Part shown: positions 35,826-49,140 of the stretch, in pieces
Position numbering within the stretch: the stretch's first letter is position 1
Layout: each line of letters starts with the position of its first letter
Notes under the pieces: model-generated
Told to the model about the DNA's origin: nothing
The model's input: only the letters and a program-made list of their open reading frames with translations
Database searches by the model: none
Assembly (NCBI RefSeq): GCF_964340395.1
Contig: NC_135567.1
Coordinates: forward strand, 5,230,899-5,294,898
Direction of reading: 5' to 3'
Source of the DNA: Glandiceps talaboti
Lineage: Eukaryota > Hemichordata > Enteropneusta > Spengelidae
DNA length: 64,000 nt
Translations under genes and position numbers: made by a program

Positions 35826-36960
35826 ATTCTACAGACTACTTTCAATTTAGGTTATTCGCAGATGACACAAATTTATTCTGATCAACTCACATGAATGCCA
35901 CAAATCTTGACATTAAGGTAGTTACCTGGTGTTTGGCTAACAAACTTACAGTAAATGAAGAGAAAACTAATTTCATGCTAATAAGTACGCCTCAACGTCA
36001 AATAACTTTACAAGGTAGTATCTCTGTCAATAACACACAAATAGAGAGAGTTTCCTCAACCAGTTATCTTGGTGTAAGTATTGATTCTTCACTTTCTTGG
36101 AATTGTCATATTAACAACATACTAAAAGTTGTAATCCCAAAGATCGGAATCATTTCAAGAATTAGATATTTTGTTCCCAAGTCAATACTAATTACCATTT
36201 ACAACACATTCATTTTACCGCACTTAACATATTGCATAGAAATCTGGGGCAACACTTACTTAACTATTCTGGATCCACTTCTCCGTCTTCAAAAGAAACT
36301 CGTTCGTCTTATAACTTTCTCTGACTTCCATGCTCACTCCGCACCACTATTCCGAAAACTTGACATTCTTAACATCTTTCAACTATGTGAATTCTACTCC
36401 TGTATATTTGCCTTTGACCTGATGAATAACCACTACCCCCACGGTATAGAAACATACTTCCAGTATCCCGTAACAACATATTCAACACGTCAAGCATATC
36501 AGGGTAATTTCCGTATACCACTAACCCGTTTAAGAATTACTCAACACAACTTCCAATATACCATAACTAAGCACTGGAACTCATTACCGCCATCCCTCAA
36601 ATGTATAAATTCAAGAAAATCATTCAAAGAGGAACTAAGAAATCACATCGTATCTAAGACCTAAGGGCTTGTTTGTTTTGTTTTTGTTTCGGTTTTTTTG
36701 AGGGTTTGTATGTAACTTAGTGTATATATTTCTTACAGAAAACTTGTTTTCAGATATGTTTTTGTTTTATTTTATTTTCTGTTTTGTAGTTTATTTGTTG
36801 TGTGTCTGGGCCATTGGATTAAGACTAGTTCCACTGAACTATTTCCATGGTCCTCACCAGGGAGGACGACCATGCAATATTAAATTATGTTTTTGTCATG
36901 TACACTTTCCCAGTCTAAGTTCTGTCATCCTTTTTGGTGAAAATAAAATGAATTAAAAGA
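35826..36960 (+). pseudogene. CR1/L2-group LINE relic: RT C-terminal part and 3' tail
   Basis: The frame begins inside the catalytic block (FRLFADDTNLF, the FADD motif of RT at about 35856-35878), has an in-frame TGA at 35879, then runs open for 257 codons to 36664. Typical landmarks follow: ANKLTVNEEKTNFM, SYLGVSIDSSLSW, ILPHLTYCIEIWGNTY, LQKKLVRLIT and a terminal HWNSLPPSLK. The 5' part with endonuclease is missing, as expected of 5' truncation. A ~290-bp 3' UTR ends in aaaataaaatgaattaaaa near 36958. The host of the clade (CR1, L2, Crack or Daphne) cannot be settled by eye. Confidence 0.8.
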
Positions 36961-37348
36961 TACGAACATGTGTTTTAGGAAGTTGTAAATGGTTAACTAC
37001 CGTATTAAGTAGTGTGAGAGTAGCATCTTCCGTTCCCCTTCCAGATTTATATGCAAATTGCAAGGGATCCAGGTATTCGATCGGCCACTGAAGATATCAA
37101 TTGTTTACTAACAACCCTATCCATATAATAGGGAGCTCGTCTTCCAACAGTGAATAAGTTGCAATAATATACAAATGATATAGAATATACAATAAAATGA
37201 GATGAAATGAAGAAATAGTTAGTCTGAATTCTTTTTGAGAGATCGAGAATGTGCGACTTGACTAGCCAGATGAATGAAACGTGTGTACAAATAATGACGC
37301 ATGTGCGCATGTGCATAATGGGTTAGTTATAGAATGCCGACATCATTC
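36961..37348. other. No gene seen
   Basis: Sequence between the LINE tail and the TTAA element; no structure recognised. Confidence 0.45.
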
Positions 37349-37352
37349 TTAA

Positions 37353-39375
37353 AGTTGTAAAATTGTTTAAAATTGCCATTTTTTCAATATTTCAAATACT
37401 GTAAAAGGTCGTGTAGAACCAACCTTTACCATGTAATCAATTGCCTCGTCCACGGATGCAAGTCAAATTGACCCTTGTAATGACTTACGGCTTTAGAGAA
37501 TAATTCGATCGTAAACAAAATGTTTTGAACCTCTCGCCATTACCGCATAAATTTCCACGTCATTTAAAAAACGAGATCACGCGAGAATTCGGGACGCGAC
37601 TTCACTATCATGGCTGCGATGTAGGTAAGTGTCATGAATAAACATGAGAAAGTTTCCCGGGTGAATTTTAGCCAAGTCGGAGGATACTTTGATTTAGTAC
37701 ATCCACATACTTTTGTCACTTGTATTGTTTTTATTTGTGATCACTATATCAAGGGCAAGGTTAGGAAAAGTTTCGATGGCTTCGTGATCGTGGTTATGGA
37801 CATGTTCGAAGTATCTGCCTTCCGTAGCATAGGCAAACGTAGAGCTATGTTTGTTATCCTTGAAAGTTGAAAGCTATAATTATCGTGCAATTGTTGTATA
37901 TAGTTTCTGGTTGTATCGGCAAGTTCATTTTACATGACGTACAGAAGTGTCACATTGTCACTTTTTATTACTTTCGTGCTACTTTCTAACTATTGATTTT
38001 CACCCCTGAATTGAAAATAAAACCAACGGAAGTTACCGTACATCGTCAATCACCTGTAGTGAAAACAATACATTGTACATGTCGAAATCGTTGCCACAGC
38101 CACAGAGGAATCACAAGTCACGGTGGTTGTATCTGTAATATCTATAAGTATATTTGATATTTGGAACTATATAAACTGCTCAATGTGCGACTGGCGATGG
38201 TATTTATTCAGGGGCATGCAATGAAATACGACGACGTGATACATTGAACAACGATAATGCATGACAGACCTTACTGTGCTTCTCGTTCGTGACATGCGTT
38301 CATTTTGACAATGGTACCGATCGTTATCAGGAGAAAGTGGCTCCACTCAGGAAATCTATTACAAATATTTATGGAACGAACGTAAGCAAACGCCCATCTC
38401 GCTAAATAGTTTGACACACACACCCCTCTCCGAATGCATAGACTTCGATACTTGACGTGCGATCATATGGTAACATTTTCCATTTTTAGGCTGCAATGCA
38501 TCATCACATCCCGGTTCGCGTACATGTAATCATAAATGTATAAGATAATGTCGTCAAGATTATCGCTATAAGAAAGCCATGTGGGCATGTATTTTATTTC
38601 CAGCAAAATTCCACAATATATCAAACTGCCCTGAGTTTACTTGCATGACTACATAGTCTGATTATTATTACAATTCACTGCTGGGTCACGTTAGTCGTCG
38701 TGACGTGGTTGGGGCTGGTGTTCATAGGGACGAGGTTCTCCAGATATGCCGTGGAGTATTTTTTATCAGAATACAGTAAAATGTCGATAATATAGATGTG
38801 TTTAGGCAAATATATATTTAAGAGTGAAAAATACTTTAGTTCTGATATCGCACAAATTCACTACATAAAAATCCTGCTATTACGGTACTGTTATCATGTA
38901 CTGATTTTAGACTCGCCTATCTAACAGCAATCTTGCAACGTCCACGTGTTTTGTCAGACCAGTTTCTTCTTTGACTTCATTCTATCGGTGTATCTCACTA
39001 AAAATGTTGATTTTGCCCTCATTTCTTTTCTCCCACTTGTTTTTACTAGCGGAATGGAGCAGTTCCACATTACCTGTGACATTGATCATGTTCAACACCA
39101 TGTTGTCTATAAGCAACAATATTGTGAGCATGTACGAATGATACGTCACACTCTGTGACGTCACACATCAAGTACACATCTTTTGACCATAAACATTGGT
39201 GTACGTACACACAAAAAAAAATATATATTTTTTTTAAATTACAATTTTCCCAGCAATCAACATCAACCAAGTCAATGAAGAATCGATGTGACTTAGTGCA
39301 TAGAATATGTTACCAAAGGCAAAATTTGATTTCTAAATATTGAAAAAAATGGCAATTTTTAACAATTTTACAACT
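37353..39375. mobile_element. 2,023-bp TTAA-flanked inverted-repeat element
   Basis: Left terminus AGTTGTAAAATTG continues for about 47 bp (through attgccattttttcaatattt) and matches the reverse complement of the right terminus with a few mismatches. Both ends are flanked by TTAA (37349-37352, 39376-39379), the signature of piggyBac or Kolobok insertion. No transposase frame was found inside. The interior has a CpG-rich segment (37,540-37,620) followed by atcATGGCTGCGATG and gtaagt, which looks like a promoter plus first exon. The termini differ from those of the 1,070-bp element, so this is a second family. Confidence 0.8.
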
Positions 39376-39606
39376 TTAAGCCAAAGGATTCTAGTGAAAC
39401 CACAACAATTCAAAAACCACAAAATCAAACCCCAAATACACAACATCTTACGATCGACGACATAATTAATTAACATCTTGACTAAAATAGATAACACCAC
39501 AGACGCAACTTAAAAAAAGATATACTCAAAAGTATATACACTTTGCCGATTTTAAGAATCTTCAGGCAGAGGTAGACTTGCTGACAACATCCGGGTCTTA
39601 TACAGT

Positions 39607-40662
39607 GCTCAGCGCATGCAAAGACGCTCACGGCTACAGGTGTATTTTAGATACCCGAGGGCAAAGAGATGTTGTTTATTGGTGAACACGTGAACATAAG
39701 TCGTACATAGGAAGTTGTAATTCCTTTTTCGCATGTGTGTAGCTGTGTAAAAATCGAGTTGTACTGTACTGTTAAGTCTGTTGGACAATCACCATGGATA
39801 CTAGCAAGGTAGCACATATGCAATATTGTTTATTCGACTAGATGAACAAATAAGGTCAACATGCCTAGCTTATCAGAGTAGTTTAATCAATGATTCATTT
39901 TGAAACATTACAGTTTCAATAATTTACCTATGTAAATATTAGTTATACTTGAATAAAGTTCAGTAGTAGCTTGCTTGCTTGGTAACAGACTTCTGGTGCG
40001 TCTTTCCCTCTTTTATAAACCAATCCCTCACAAACATGTCATTGTCGAAGTTGACATGGGTTCAATCAATGTTATGCACTTTTTGTTATTATATTAGTCT
40101 GATAAGCCTTAGCGTGTAACCGATATGTGTGAACGACACAGATAGGGAATGTTTCTATTTTCAATTGGTGTTCAAACGCCAGTGAGTCACCACAAGTTCT
40201 CCACCTCCAAAAGATACAGCCAGTCATGTGCAAAATAGGGTGACAGGCACCAAGAGTTCCACCATTAATGAGGTAAACGTATAGGGGATTCCCCTTCTCA
40301 GTCCCCGCGTTATGAATATTAATGAGTTTTCACACAACATCAAAGTGTGAGGGCAGAAATCCCTTCTGAAGGTGACTATGGCGACTCCTGACTCCTGACT
40401 CAACAAACATAATAGGTGAACTACACTAATATTAGTATACATACTAAACTGTCATGAAGGAAAGATAATGTAGTAAATCACTCCGAGATATGGAGATTGA
40501 AAAGTACCAAATATTCTTGCATATCACAATTTATTGCACATCTGAATTTTCTGCACATAATAGTTACACTGCACTAAATTTAGGACTGCAGCAATCAATT
40601 CAACGGCCTTCGGAATAAAGACTGACATACACCATAGACCCTCAATATATAAGCATTATAAC
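39607..40662 (+). repeat. S repeat, copy 2, right part
   Basis: Picks up copy 1 at gcatgcaaagacgctcacgg (30398 in copy 1) and follows it to the satellite border. The minus frame at 40224-40442 corresponds to that at 31008-31310 in copy 1 but is shorter at its start. Confidence 0.85.
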
Positions 40663-40666
40663 ACAC

Positions 40667-40832
40667 AATTTGCACTACATACTACTACATACTGGCTTTG
40701 TATTTATAGCACTACATACTACTAAACACTGGCTTTGTATTCATAGCACTACATACCACTACATACTGGCTTTGTATTCATATCACTACACACTACTACA
40801 TATACTGGCTTTGTATTCATATCACTACATAC
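40667..40832. repeat. 37-bp satellite array 3
   Basis: Four to five units of the same satellite as at 31455, again directly after an S repeat. Confidence 0.9.
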
Positions 40833-41649
40833 TATAGTCTTGCTGCTAGACGTTCGGGCTTTCTTTCGATGCTATAACTATAAGCGAACGAAGTTCGCAT
40901 GTGAGGGCCTCGATAGCGTTGTTCGGCTGTGTGTCGTATTTTATCGGAAGAACATCCGAGGGCTAGCTGATAGACTATACACACTACTGCTTGCATTTGT
41001 AAAAACAGTGTTACGTCATAACAAGTGGTAGGTGATGATGTCATATGTATAATTGTAAACCTACTGGTTTCAGTAAGTTTCAAAGTAGGGAGAGAACTGC
41101 AAAAAGTATGGGCAGAAGCGCACGCTACGTGTGTTCGTGCCTGCTATACAAGCGCAGGAGTTGGGGGTTGGGAGGGGATGTCCTCCTCTTATGGCAAGAG
41201 CTTTTTGAAAAATGAACACCTTTTGGAGGACATTTAGAGCACCATTCGAAGTAAAACCCAACTTAATTATATAAAATTATCACTAATTTAGGGTTTCAAA
41301 AGTTTAAATCATTTCAAGTCATATTAACACAAATAATAATAAAAAAAAGATCAAGTACAAAGTGAGAAAATTTGGGGAAAACATGCAAAGTGGAGGCCAG
41401 TTATCATTAAATTATTTGAAAGTGTGTCTCTATTGATTATGTTTGTGTGCAATTCAACATATTCAGGTCAATGGAGGCACAGATTTTAGAGTCAGTCAAT
41501 CCAGTAAATTTCAAGTTATTTCATTTCTTATGTGTGTGTATATATAGTCTGAGGGGGTGAGCTATCGAGACACAGTAATAAAATGAAGAGTGAGCTAGTG
41601 CATGTGTGAAAGTTGGAATAATAAAGAAAGAAAGAGATGTGAAGAGGAT
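40833..41649. other. No gene assigned
   Basis: Overlapping short ORFs on both strands (plus 40840-41031, minus 40832-41083) in a CpG-richer patch at 40,840-40,990 have no recognisable domain. The inverted pair GCGAAC-gaa-GTTCGC lies at 40882. Confidence 0.4.
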
Positions 41650-42224
<575 letters not shown>

Positions 42225-43876
42225 AACCAAGTCGTGGTATCCCGAGATGCACCATGTTTTATAACCAAGTCGTGGCATCCCCAGGTACACCATGTTCTAT
42301 AACCAAGTCGTGGTATCCCCAGGTACACCATGTTCTATAACCAAGTCGTGGTATCCCCAGGTACACCATGTTTTATAACCAAGTCGTGGTATCCCCAGGT
42401 ACACCATGTTCTATAACCAAGTCGTGGTATCCCCAGGTACACCATGTTTTATAACCAAGTCATGGTATCCCCAGGTACACCATGTTTTATAACCAAGTCA
42501 TGGTATCCCCAGGTACACCATGTTTTATAACCAAGTCATGGTATCCCCAGGTACATCATGTTCTATAACCAAGTCGTGGTATCCCCAGGTACACCATGTT
42601 TTATAACCAAGTCATGGTATCCCCAGGTACACCATGTTTTATAACCAAGTCATGGTATCCCCAGGTACACCATGTTTTATAACCAAGTCATGGTATCCCC
42701 AGGTACACCATGTTCTATAACCAAGTCGTGGTATCCCCAGGTACACCATGTTTTATAACCAAGTCATGGTATCCCCAGGTACACCATGTTCTATAACCAA
42801 GTCGTGGTATCCCCAGGTACACCATGTTTTATAACCATTGCAGTCGTGGTATCCCCAGGTACACCATGTTCTATAACCAAGTCGTGGTATCCCCAGGTAC
42901 ACCATGTTTTATAACCAAGTCGTGGTATCCCCAGGTACACCATGTTCTATAACCAAGTCGTGGTATCCCCAGGTACACCATGTTCTATAACCAAGTCGTG
43001 GTATCCCCAGGTACACCATGTTTTATAACCAAGTCGTGGTATCCCCAGGTACATCATGTTTTATAACCTAGTCGTGGTATCGATCCCCAGGTACACCATG
43101 TTCTATAACCAAGTCGTGGTATCCCCAGGTACATCATGTTCTATAACCAAGTCGTGGTATCCCCAGGTACACCATGTTTTATAACCAAGTCGTGGTATCC
43201 CCAGGTACACCATGTTTTATAACCTAGTCGTGGTATCGATCCCCAGGTACACCATGTTCTATAACCAAGTCGTGGTATCCTCAGGTACACCATGTTTTAT
43301 AACCAAGTCGTGGTATCCCCAGGTACATCATGTTTTATAACCTAGTCGTGGTATCGATCCCCAGGTACACCATGTTCTATAACCAAGTCGTGGTATCCCC
43401 AGGTACACCATGTTTTATAACCAAGTCATGGTATCCCCAGGTACACCATGTTCTATAACCAAGTCGTGGTATCCCCAGGTACACCATGTTTTATAACCAA
43501 GTCGTGGTATCCCCAGGTACACCATGTTCTATAACCAAGTCGTGGTATCCCCAGGTACACCATGTTTTATAACCATTGCAGTCGTGGTATCCCCAGGTAC
43601 ACCATGTTCTATAACCAAGTCGTGGTATCCCCAGGTACACCATGTTTTATAACCAAGTCGTGGTATCCCCAGGTACACCATGTTCTATAACCAATTCGTG
43701 GTATCCCCAGGTACACCATGTTCTATAACCAAGTCGTGGTATCCCCAGGTACACCATGTTTTATAACCAAGTCGTGGTATCCCCAGGTACACCATGTTCT
43801 ATAACCAAGTCGTGGTATCCCCAGGTACACCATGTTCTATAACCAAGTCGTGTTATCCCCAGATGCACCATGTTCT
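42225..43876. repeat. 38-bp minisatellite, about 43 copies
   Basis: Unit: aaccaagtcgtggtatcccc followed by aggtacaccatgttctat. Variants (ttctat/ttttat, gtcgtgg/gtcatgg, accatg/atcatg) alternate in a non-random order. Two rarer variants recur: one with cattgcagtcgtgg (~42836, ~43576) and one with cctagtcgtggtatcgatccc (~43068, ~43223, ~43338). Repeats of these marker units indicate block duplication within the array. Confidence 0.97.
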
Positions 43877-44099
43877 CGCGCAATGTCGAATCTATCAAGA
43901 AATATTCCGAGTTATTGTATTTGTCCTTTTCTGTAAACATCATAAGAGCAGCAAAGCTACACTAAATTTAACATTTTCATAGCTTGATTGTTATTGGTAA
44001 TTCAGTGTGCTTTCAAGTGTTTAAATGACATATCGCAGCCGAAGCTTAACCTTTGTCACGTGGTTAGCAACGGTTGCTGGGGGGTCTCGTGAGATTTCG

Positions 44100-44460
44100 C
44101 CACTGCCGGAATATCCCTTGTAAATATTGTGTAAATTCTCAGTCACATGAAAATGACCAGAATTACGCCAACTGTTAAGTTTTTGTGGAGGCAGATTGAC
44201 TCAACTACTGTGGTCTAAAACACCAGTTTAGGTCGCCCTGGCAACCACTGTCTTCTGTACAAGAACGCAGCGCCAGCCGATGTTTACTATAAAAAGCTGA
44301 AAATGTCATTGAGGTAAACATGCATATAGGGGACTCCCCTTCTAAGTCCCTGGTTTATGAATAATAATGAGGTTGTACACAAAATGGCTGTATGAGGGCA
44401 GTAATCCCTTCAGATCACTATGGTGACCTCACAGCAGACGTAGCTCAATACTTGATGGTA
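44100..44460 (+). repeat. S repeat, diverged third copy
   Basis: Shares tgaccagaattacgc, ggtcgccctggcaaccactg, ctccccttctaagtccc and the tatgagggcag...tcactatgg(t)gac blocks with copy 1, but with a large internal deletion relative to it. The X-box-like site is kept intact (44232-44245). Confidence 0.7.
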
Positions 44461-46994
44461 TTAAGAGTTGAAAGGACTGTGTAAATTAGATACATTTCAC
44501 TGGTATCTTGTGTTGGTGGTGCGATTACTGTAAACAGAATTCACCCACAATTCACTGAAATGGCTTAAAGAAATAGTGAATGTTTTTCCGACATTTTCCG
44601 ATATTCCCCGACATTTTTTGATACTGTTTTTAACATAGCAACCATAAGTATTTGTACATAGAAAGTATAATGTTATGCACTACTTTCAAAAATGTATACC
44701 ATTTGAAAACCAAACAAATATTAAGAAAGTTACCGTTAATTAATCCATTGCATGTGTTTACTATTGAATTTAATGGAGAACATGAAAAACGTCGGAAGAA
44801 TACTTCCTGAGAAGACAGGATATTTTTTACTTTTTTAATAGCAATGCATATCATTAATGTACATAATTTGCGAAAATATTGGGAGAAGAGGAATTAATTA
44901 CTTTTTCAACTTTTTCGCTTCCCATGTTAAACCTATGAGGAAATTGGTTTCAAGTAATCAACTTTTGTATTAACGTATTTTGTGTAGTTTTCTTGACTTA
45001 AAAGTAATAAATAAGTGTATGCGACGAAATAAATTACAAACAATTGAGAGATTTTTGCTATCATTTTAAGTGAGATTTTCAAATATTCGCTTTTATTTTG
45101 ACAGCCAAGAAATCCTTACAGTGCAAATATCGTTTATTATGACAGCCAAGAAGTCCTTAGAGCGCGAATATTGTTTATTTTTATGGGTTCTTGTCATTAC
45201 ATTTTGACGACATTTTCAGAGGTTATGTAAACCTAGGATGCGTATTTTCTTTATAAAGGAACACATCCTATGATAGACTGTAAGATTCGCCCTCAACGGC
45301 CTCCTCTCACACGACTGTACTACTTTGCACTAGTATGTCAGAAACTTCTAAAGATTTTGGCCTCACCCTGAACGAATGATTAGAAGGTCATACAGAGGTC
45401 GTTATGTAGATTAGAAATCAAATATGTAGAATAGCTTCTACATCAGGCGGTAACAGCGAGTGTTGCCATGGTAACATATGTCAATCACTCGGTCGGTCGG
45501 CAACACTCGCTCTAGGATTAACCACCGATAATATCACCACGTAAATAAACATATACACATGTGTAGCCAAAACTGTAACTCTCCTAAAATAACATTCTTG
45601 TACTTCAAATTTTCAAATTATTACTGCCAAGTTAAATGTTAACGAAGTCCACAATCGCCACTTTCACACTTACATGTACAGAGTGTGTGATACTAAAGGG
45701 AAAGTCAAATGTACAATCATTTTCTTACAATTCTGGTCAAAAATCAAAAATTAAATATCAATTTCTGAGGAAATTGAATTATATACCATTCTAAATTATA
45801 AATATAAAATTTATATATGTTTTGTTTTTTATTCTTACAAATTGTATCAAAATTTAGAATGATCTCATTCAGCATTTTATTTCATAAATTCAGACAATAT
45901 TAGTCTCTAAAATAACTGGAGAAGGCGCTCCAGCCTTTTAAAAAAAAGTAGTTTACAATGTTTAATTATAATACCATGTATGAGTCAAGTTGAACAAAAA
46001 ATATGGAATACATACTCTGGTCATTCTACATCATCACAATGCACGAATTTGTCATGACAACGCGTGTCTACGTCACTGGTGCTGCTTTGTTTAAAATATG
46101 AGACAAAACGTTTAAAATTACCATTACTTTCCCTGATTTGTCTTTGATATCACTGACACTGGTATAATTATGTTATTCTCCAGTATTTGTGTTTGATATC
46201 ACTGACACTGGTATAATTATGTTATGCTCCAGTATTTTCTTAAGTCAGCCGGTAAATATTTGTGACCTAAAAATTGTCACTACTTGTCTAGCGTCTCATA
46301 GTGACAGAGGCCTCTTCTTTTCATTGACTGAACGATGAAAACTATTGGAGAATAACATCTAATTGTAATAAAATATGATAACATGGCACCATTGACAGTG
46401 AAAACATACATACCATAGTATTCACATGGAACACATTCTCCCATAAAGTCTAAATTGTCATAGACCCAACACATGAACTGACCAAGTCCTTAGACTGGAA
46501 GGCTTGAATTAATGTATTCAGGTCAGACAGATAAAAACTATCAGTAACAAACAAGTCTAACCTTTCAACCCATATTTCACAGTATTAGTTACCACTAGGT
46601 GGCGCTTGTCCGTTGGAAAATCTCCTTATGTATTCATATTTTAAGGTTATCCAAGGCCATCTATTGTTCACAGTGGCTTCCGGCAATGTAGCTATCAATG
46701 TACTGAATTTATGTTTTGATAGCCGAGTTTGTCATTTGAGATCTCAATAACTCTTTTTTTTGAAAGAAAAATGGATTTATTAGGGAGAGATCAGTTTTCA
46801 CGCCCCGGGGGGGGGGGGGGCACCTCATTTTGGGACGCAATGAAGGGGGTGGATCATCATTTTTACAAAGTGAATAAAGGGGGGGGGGGGTCACCTTATT
46901 GTCAACAACTAAACGAAATCATGAGCCATGCTGCTGTACTAAAATTTCCATGCACGTGATAAAATAAATAAAATATACTAGCATATAGAAGCTG
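44461..46994. other. No gene seen; small duplications and a MITE relic
   Basis: Contains a 47-bp duplication with gacagccaagaa(a/g)tcctta (45103, 45141). A relic starting TAGACTGTAAGATTCGCCCTCA (45284) relates to the MITE at 14870. A 56-bp duplication (gatatcactgacactgg) lies at about 46148-46240, and G-tracts at 46806-46820 and 46880-46890. Many short ORFs, none recognisable. Confidence 0.55.
45452..45515. promoter_or_regulatory. Inverted repeat enclosing a palindromic X-box
   Basis: Arms AGCGAGTGTTGCC and GGCAACACTCGCT bracket the segment; the left arm runs into GTTGCC-AT-GGTAAC (45463-45476), a perfect match to the RFX X-box GTNRCC-N-RGYAAC. No transcription unit is evident next to it. 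Confidence 0.4.
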
Positions 46995-47410
46995 TGTGTG
47001 AATTGTTTGATCGAATTTAGTGTTCGGCTATAGTTTAACTTAATAAACAACAAATTGATGTAACTTCCAAAAAAATTGTATTTTTTCACATGTATACATA
47101 TATTTCCATACATGCCCATAGTACCTCTATATAGTAACCTATGACCTTGACGTTACTGACCAATGTAACTAAACATTGTACAAAAAGGTCAGAGAGGTCA
47201 CACCTAATAGCTTTGGATCCCTGCCATTTATTTCATTATTTGTTTGGATTTGTTTACTTGATTTATTGTGCAGCTATAGTTTAACTTACCTAACAACATA
47301 TTGATGCTATTTCCTCAAATGTTGTATTTCTTTGTATTAATAAATATATTCATATATGTACCCATGGTACCTGTATATGGTGACCTTTGACCTTTGACAT
47401 CTATCTATCT
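46995..47410. repeat. Diverged tandem duplication, ~265-bp period
   Basis: gctatagtttaactta ... catatatttccatacatgcccatag ... tgaccttga at 47028-47155 recurs at 47272-47400 with substitutions. Confidence 0.7.
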
Positions 47411-48566
47411 TTAAAATCTAAACAAAAAATTATATTGTAAAGTACTGAAAATAGCCGGTTTTAAACAAACAAAGGTTTGCAAAGAAATGTGAAAATGACG
47501 AAACAATTGAACTATGTATAGAAAAAAACAACTGAAAAAGCTATGAGAACTTCACCACAGAGGGCAGTATATTTTGATAAAAAACTGTTTTTTCTCATAT
47601 TCCTTGATGGAATTTCTTGATGAAATTTTCAGAATATATTATTCAATAATAAATGCATCCTGTCATACAAAAACTTTTCCAGAGCACAGCTAATATTTAT
47701 GATAATTAAATGTTTAAATTAACACTAACCTAATACATAGGTTATACATGTAGAAATTGATACAAATTAATTAATTGATAATTGTTTTTTTCTTCCAAGA
47801 TATACACTAATCTACAAATCCTTGTATCAGAGGATAGAAAATAAGTATATGTATAACATATTATGATATCAAAGTGTTTGGACCAGTTTACATTTTTGGC
47901 AATTATGGTGATTCTAATCTGGCCACGCCCTTCCATGTATTAGAATAGGGAAAACATGAGTTCGTATGGTGACCACTGACAAATTATTAACACTTTGACT
48001 TTGAATATTGTAATTTCTAATGTTTATATATGTAGATATGGGGAGCTCAAAATAGATTTCATTATGAACATAGCTATCTTGTAACCATGGTAATTTAATG
48101 TCCAAATTGACCTTATAATACCTGCCATGCAAGAAAACCACATTCATTTCGGTGATAGATGCACACACAGTGATAGCCCTTATTAGTACTTAATAAGATC
48201 CTAGGAACAAAATGAAACTTGTTTTGAATATTACATGATATAAAGTAATACCATCGAAAACCATTAAGTAAACAAACAAATAATAACAATTTGGCAGGGG
48301 TCAAAACATTTGTATATATTCAGGCCATAGATTTGTGTAGCTGTACATATTGGGCAATACTTGGGTCAATTATACCACCTTACTTATATCAATAATGAAA
48401 CCCTAGCACAAAAGTAAAACCTCTTTTGAATAGTTCATGAGTCAAGATATTACCATTAGAACGTATTAAGTAAACATAGAAAAAAGAATAATTTGGGAGG
48501 GGCCACAACATTTGCATATATTCTGTATTATGTGTATCTGTATATTAGGCAAAACATAGGTCTTTT
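47411..48566. other. No gene seen
   Basis: A+T-rich; the phrase aatttgg(c/g)a(g)gggg(t)c with acatttg(t/c)atatattc occurs twice (about 48290 and 48490), indicating a ~200-bp diverged duplication. Confidence 0.5.
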
Positions 48567-49107
48567 TAGCACAACAGATCTGATAAGGTTCAGAAGTATG
48601 GCAAAAAAGTGTATATGTCTGTCTGTCTGTCTGTCTGTCTGCCTGTCTGCATGTGTGTGTGCATGTGTGTGTGTGCGTGCATGCGTGCATGCGTGTGTAT
48701 GTGTGTATGTATGTATGTATGTATGTATGTATGTCTGTCTGTCTGTCAGTCTGTCTGTGTGCATGTATGCGTGTGTGTATATGTATGTATATATGCATGC
48801 ATACATGCATGTGTGTGTATGTATGTATGTATGTATGTATGTATGCATGTGTGTGTGTGTATGTATGTATGTATGTATGTATGCATGCATGTGTGTGTAT
48901 GTATGTATGTATGTATGTATGTATGTATGTATGCATGTACGTACATATGTATGTATGTGTGTATGTTTGTCTGTCTGCATGTGTGTGCATGTAAGCGTGT
49001 GTGTGTGTATGTATGTATGTATGTATGTGTGTATGTATGTATGTATGTATGTGTGTGTGTGTGTGGATGGATGTATGTATGTATGTATGTATGTATGTAT
49101 GTATGTA

Positions 49108-49140
<33 letters not shown>

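Noticed and set aside
37620-37640. Confident first exon ATGGCTGCGATG with GTAAGT donor
   Set aside because: With the consensus donor the frame meets TAG before the splice site; no downstream exon found. Kept only as an observation within the TTAA element.
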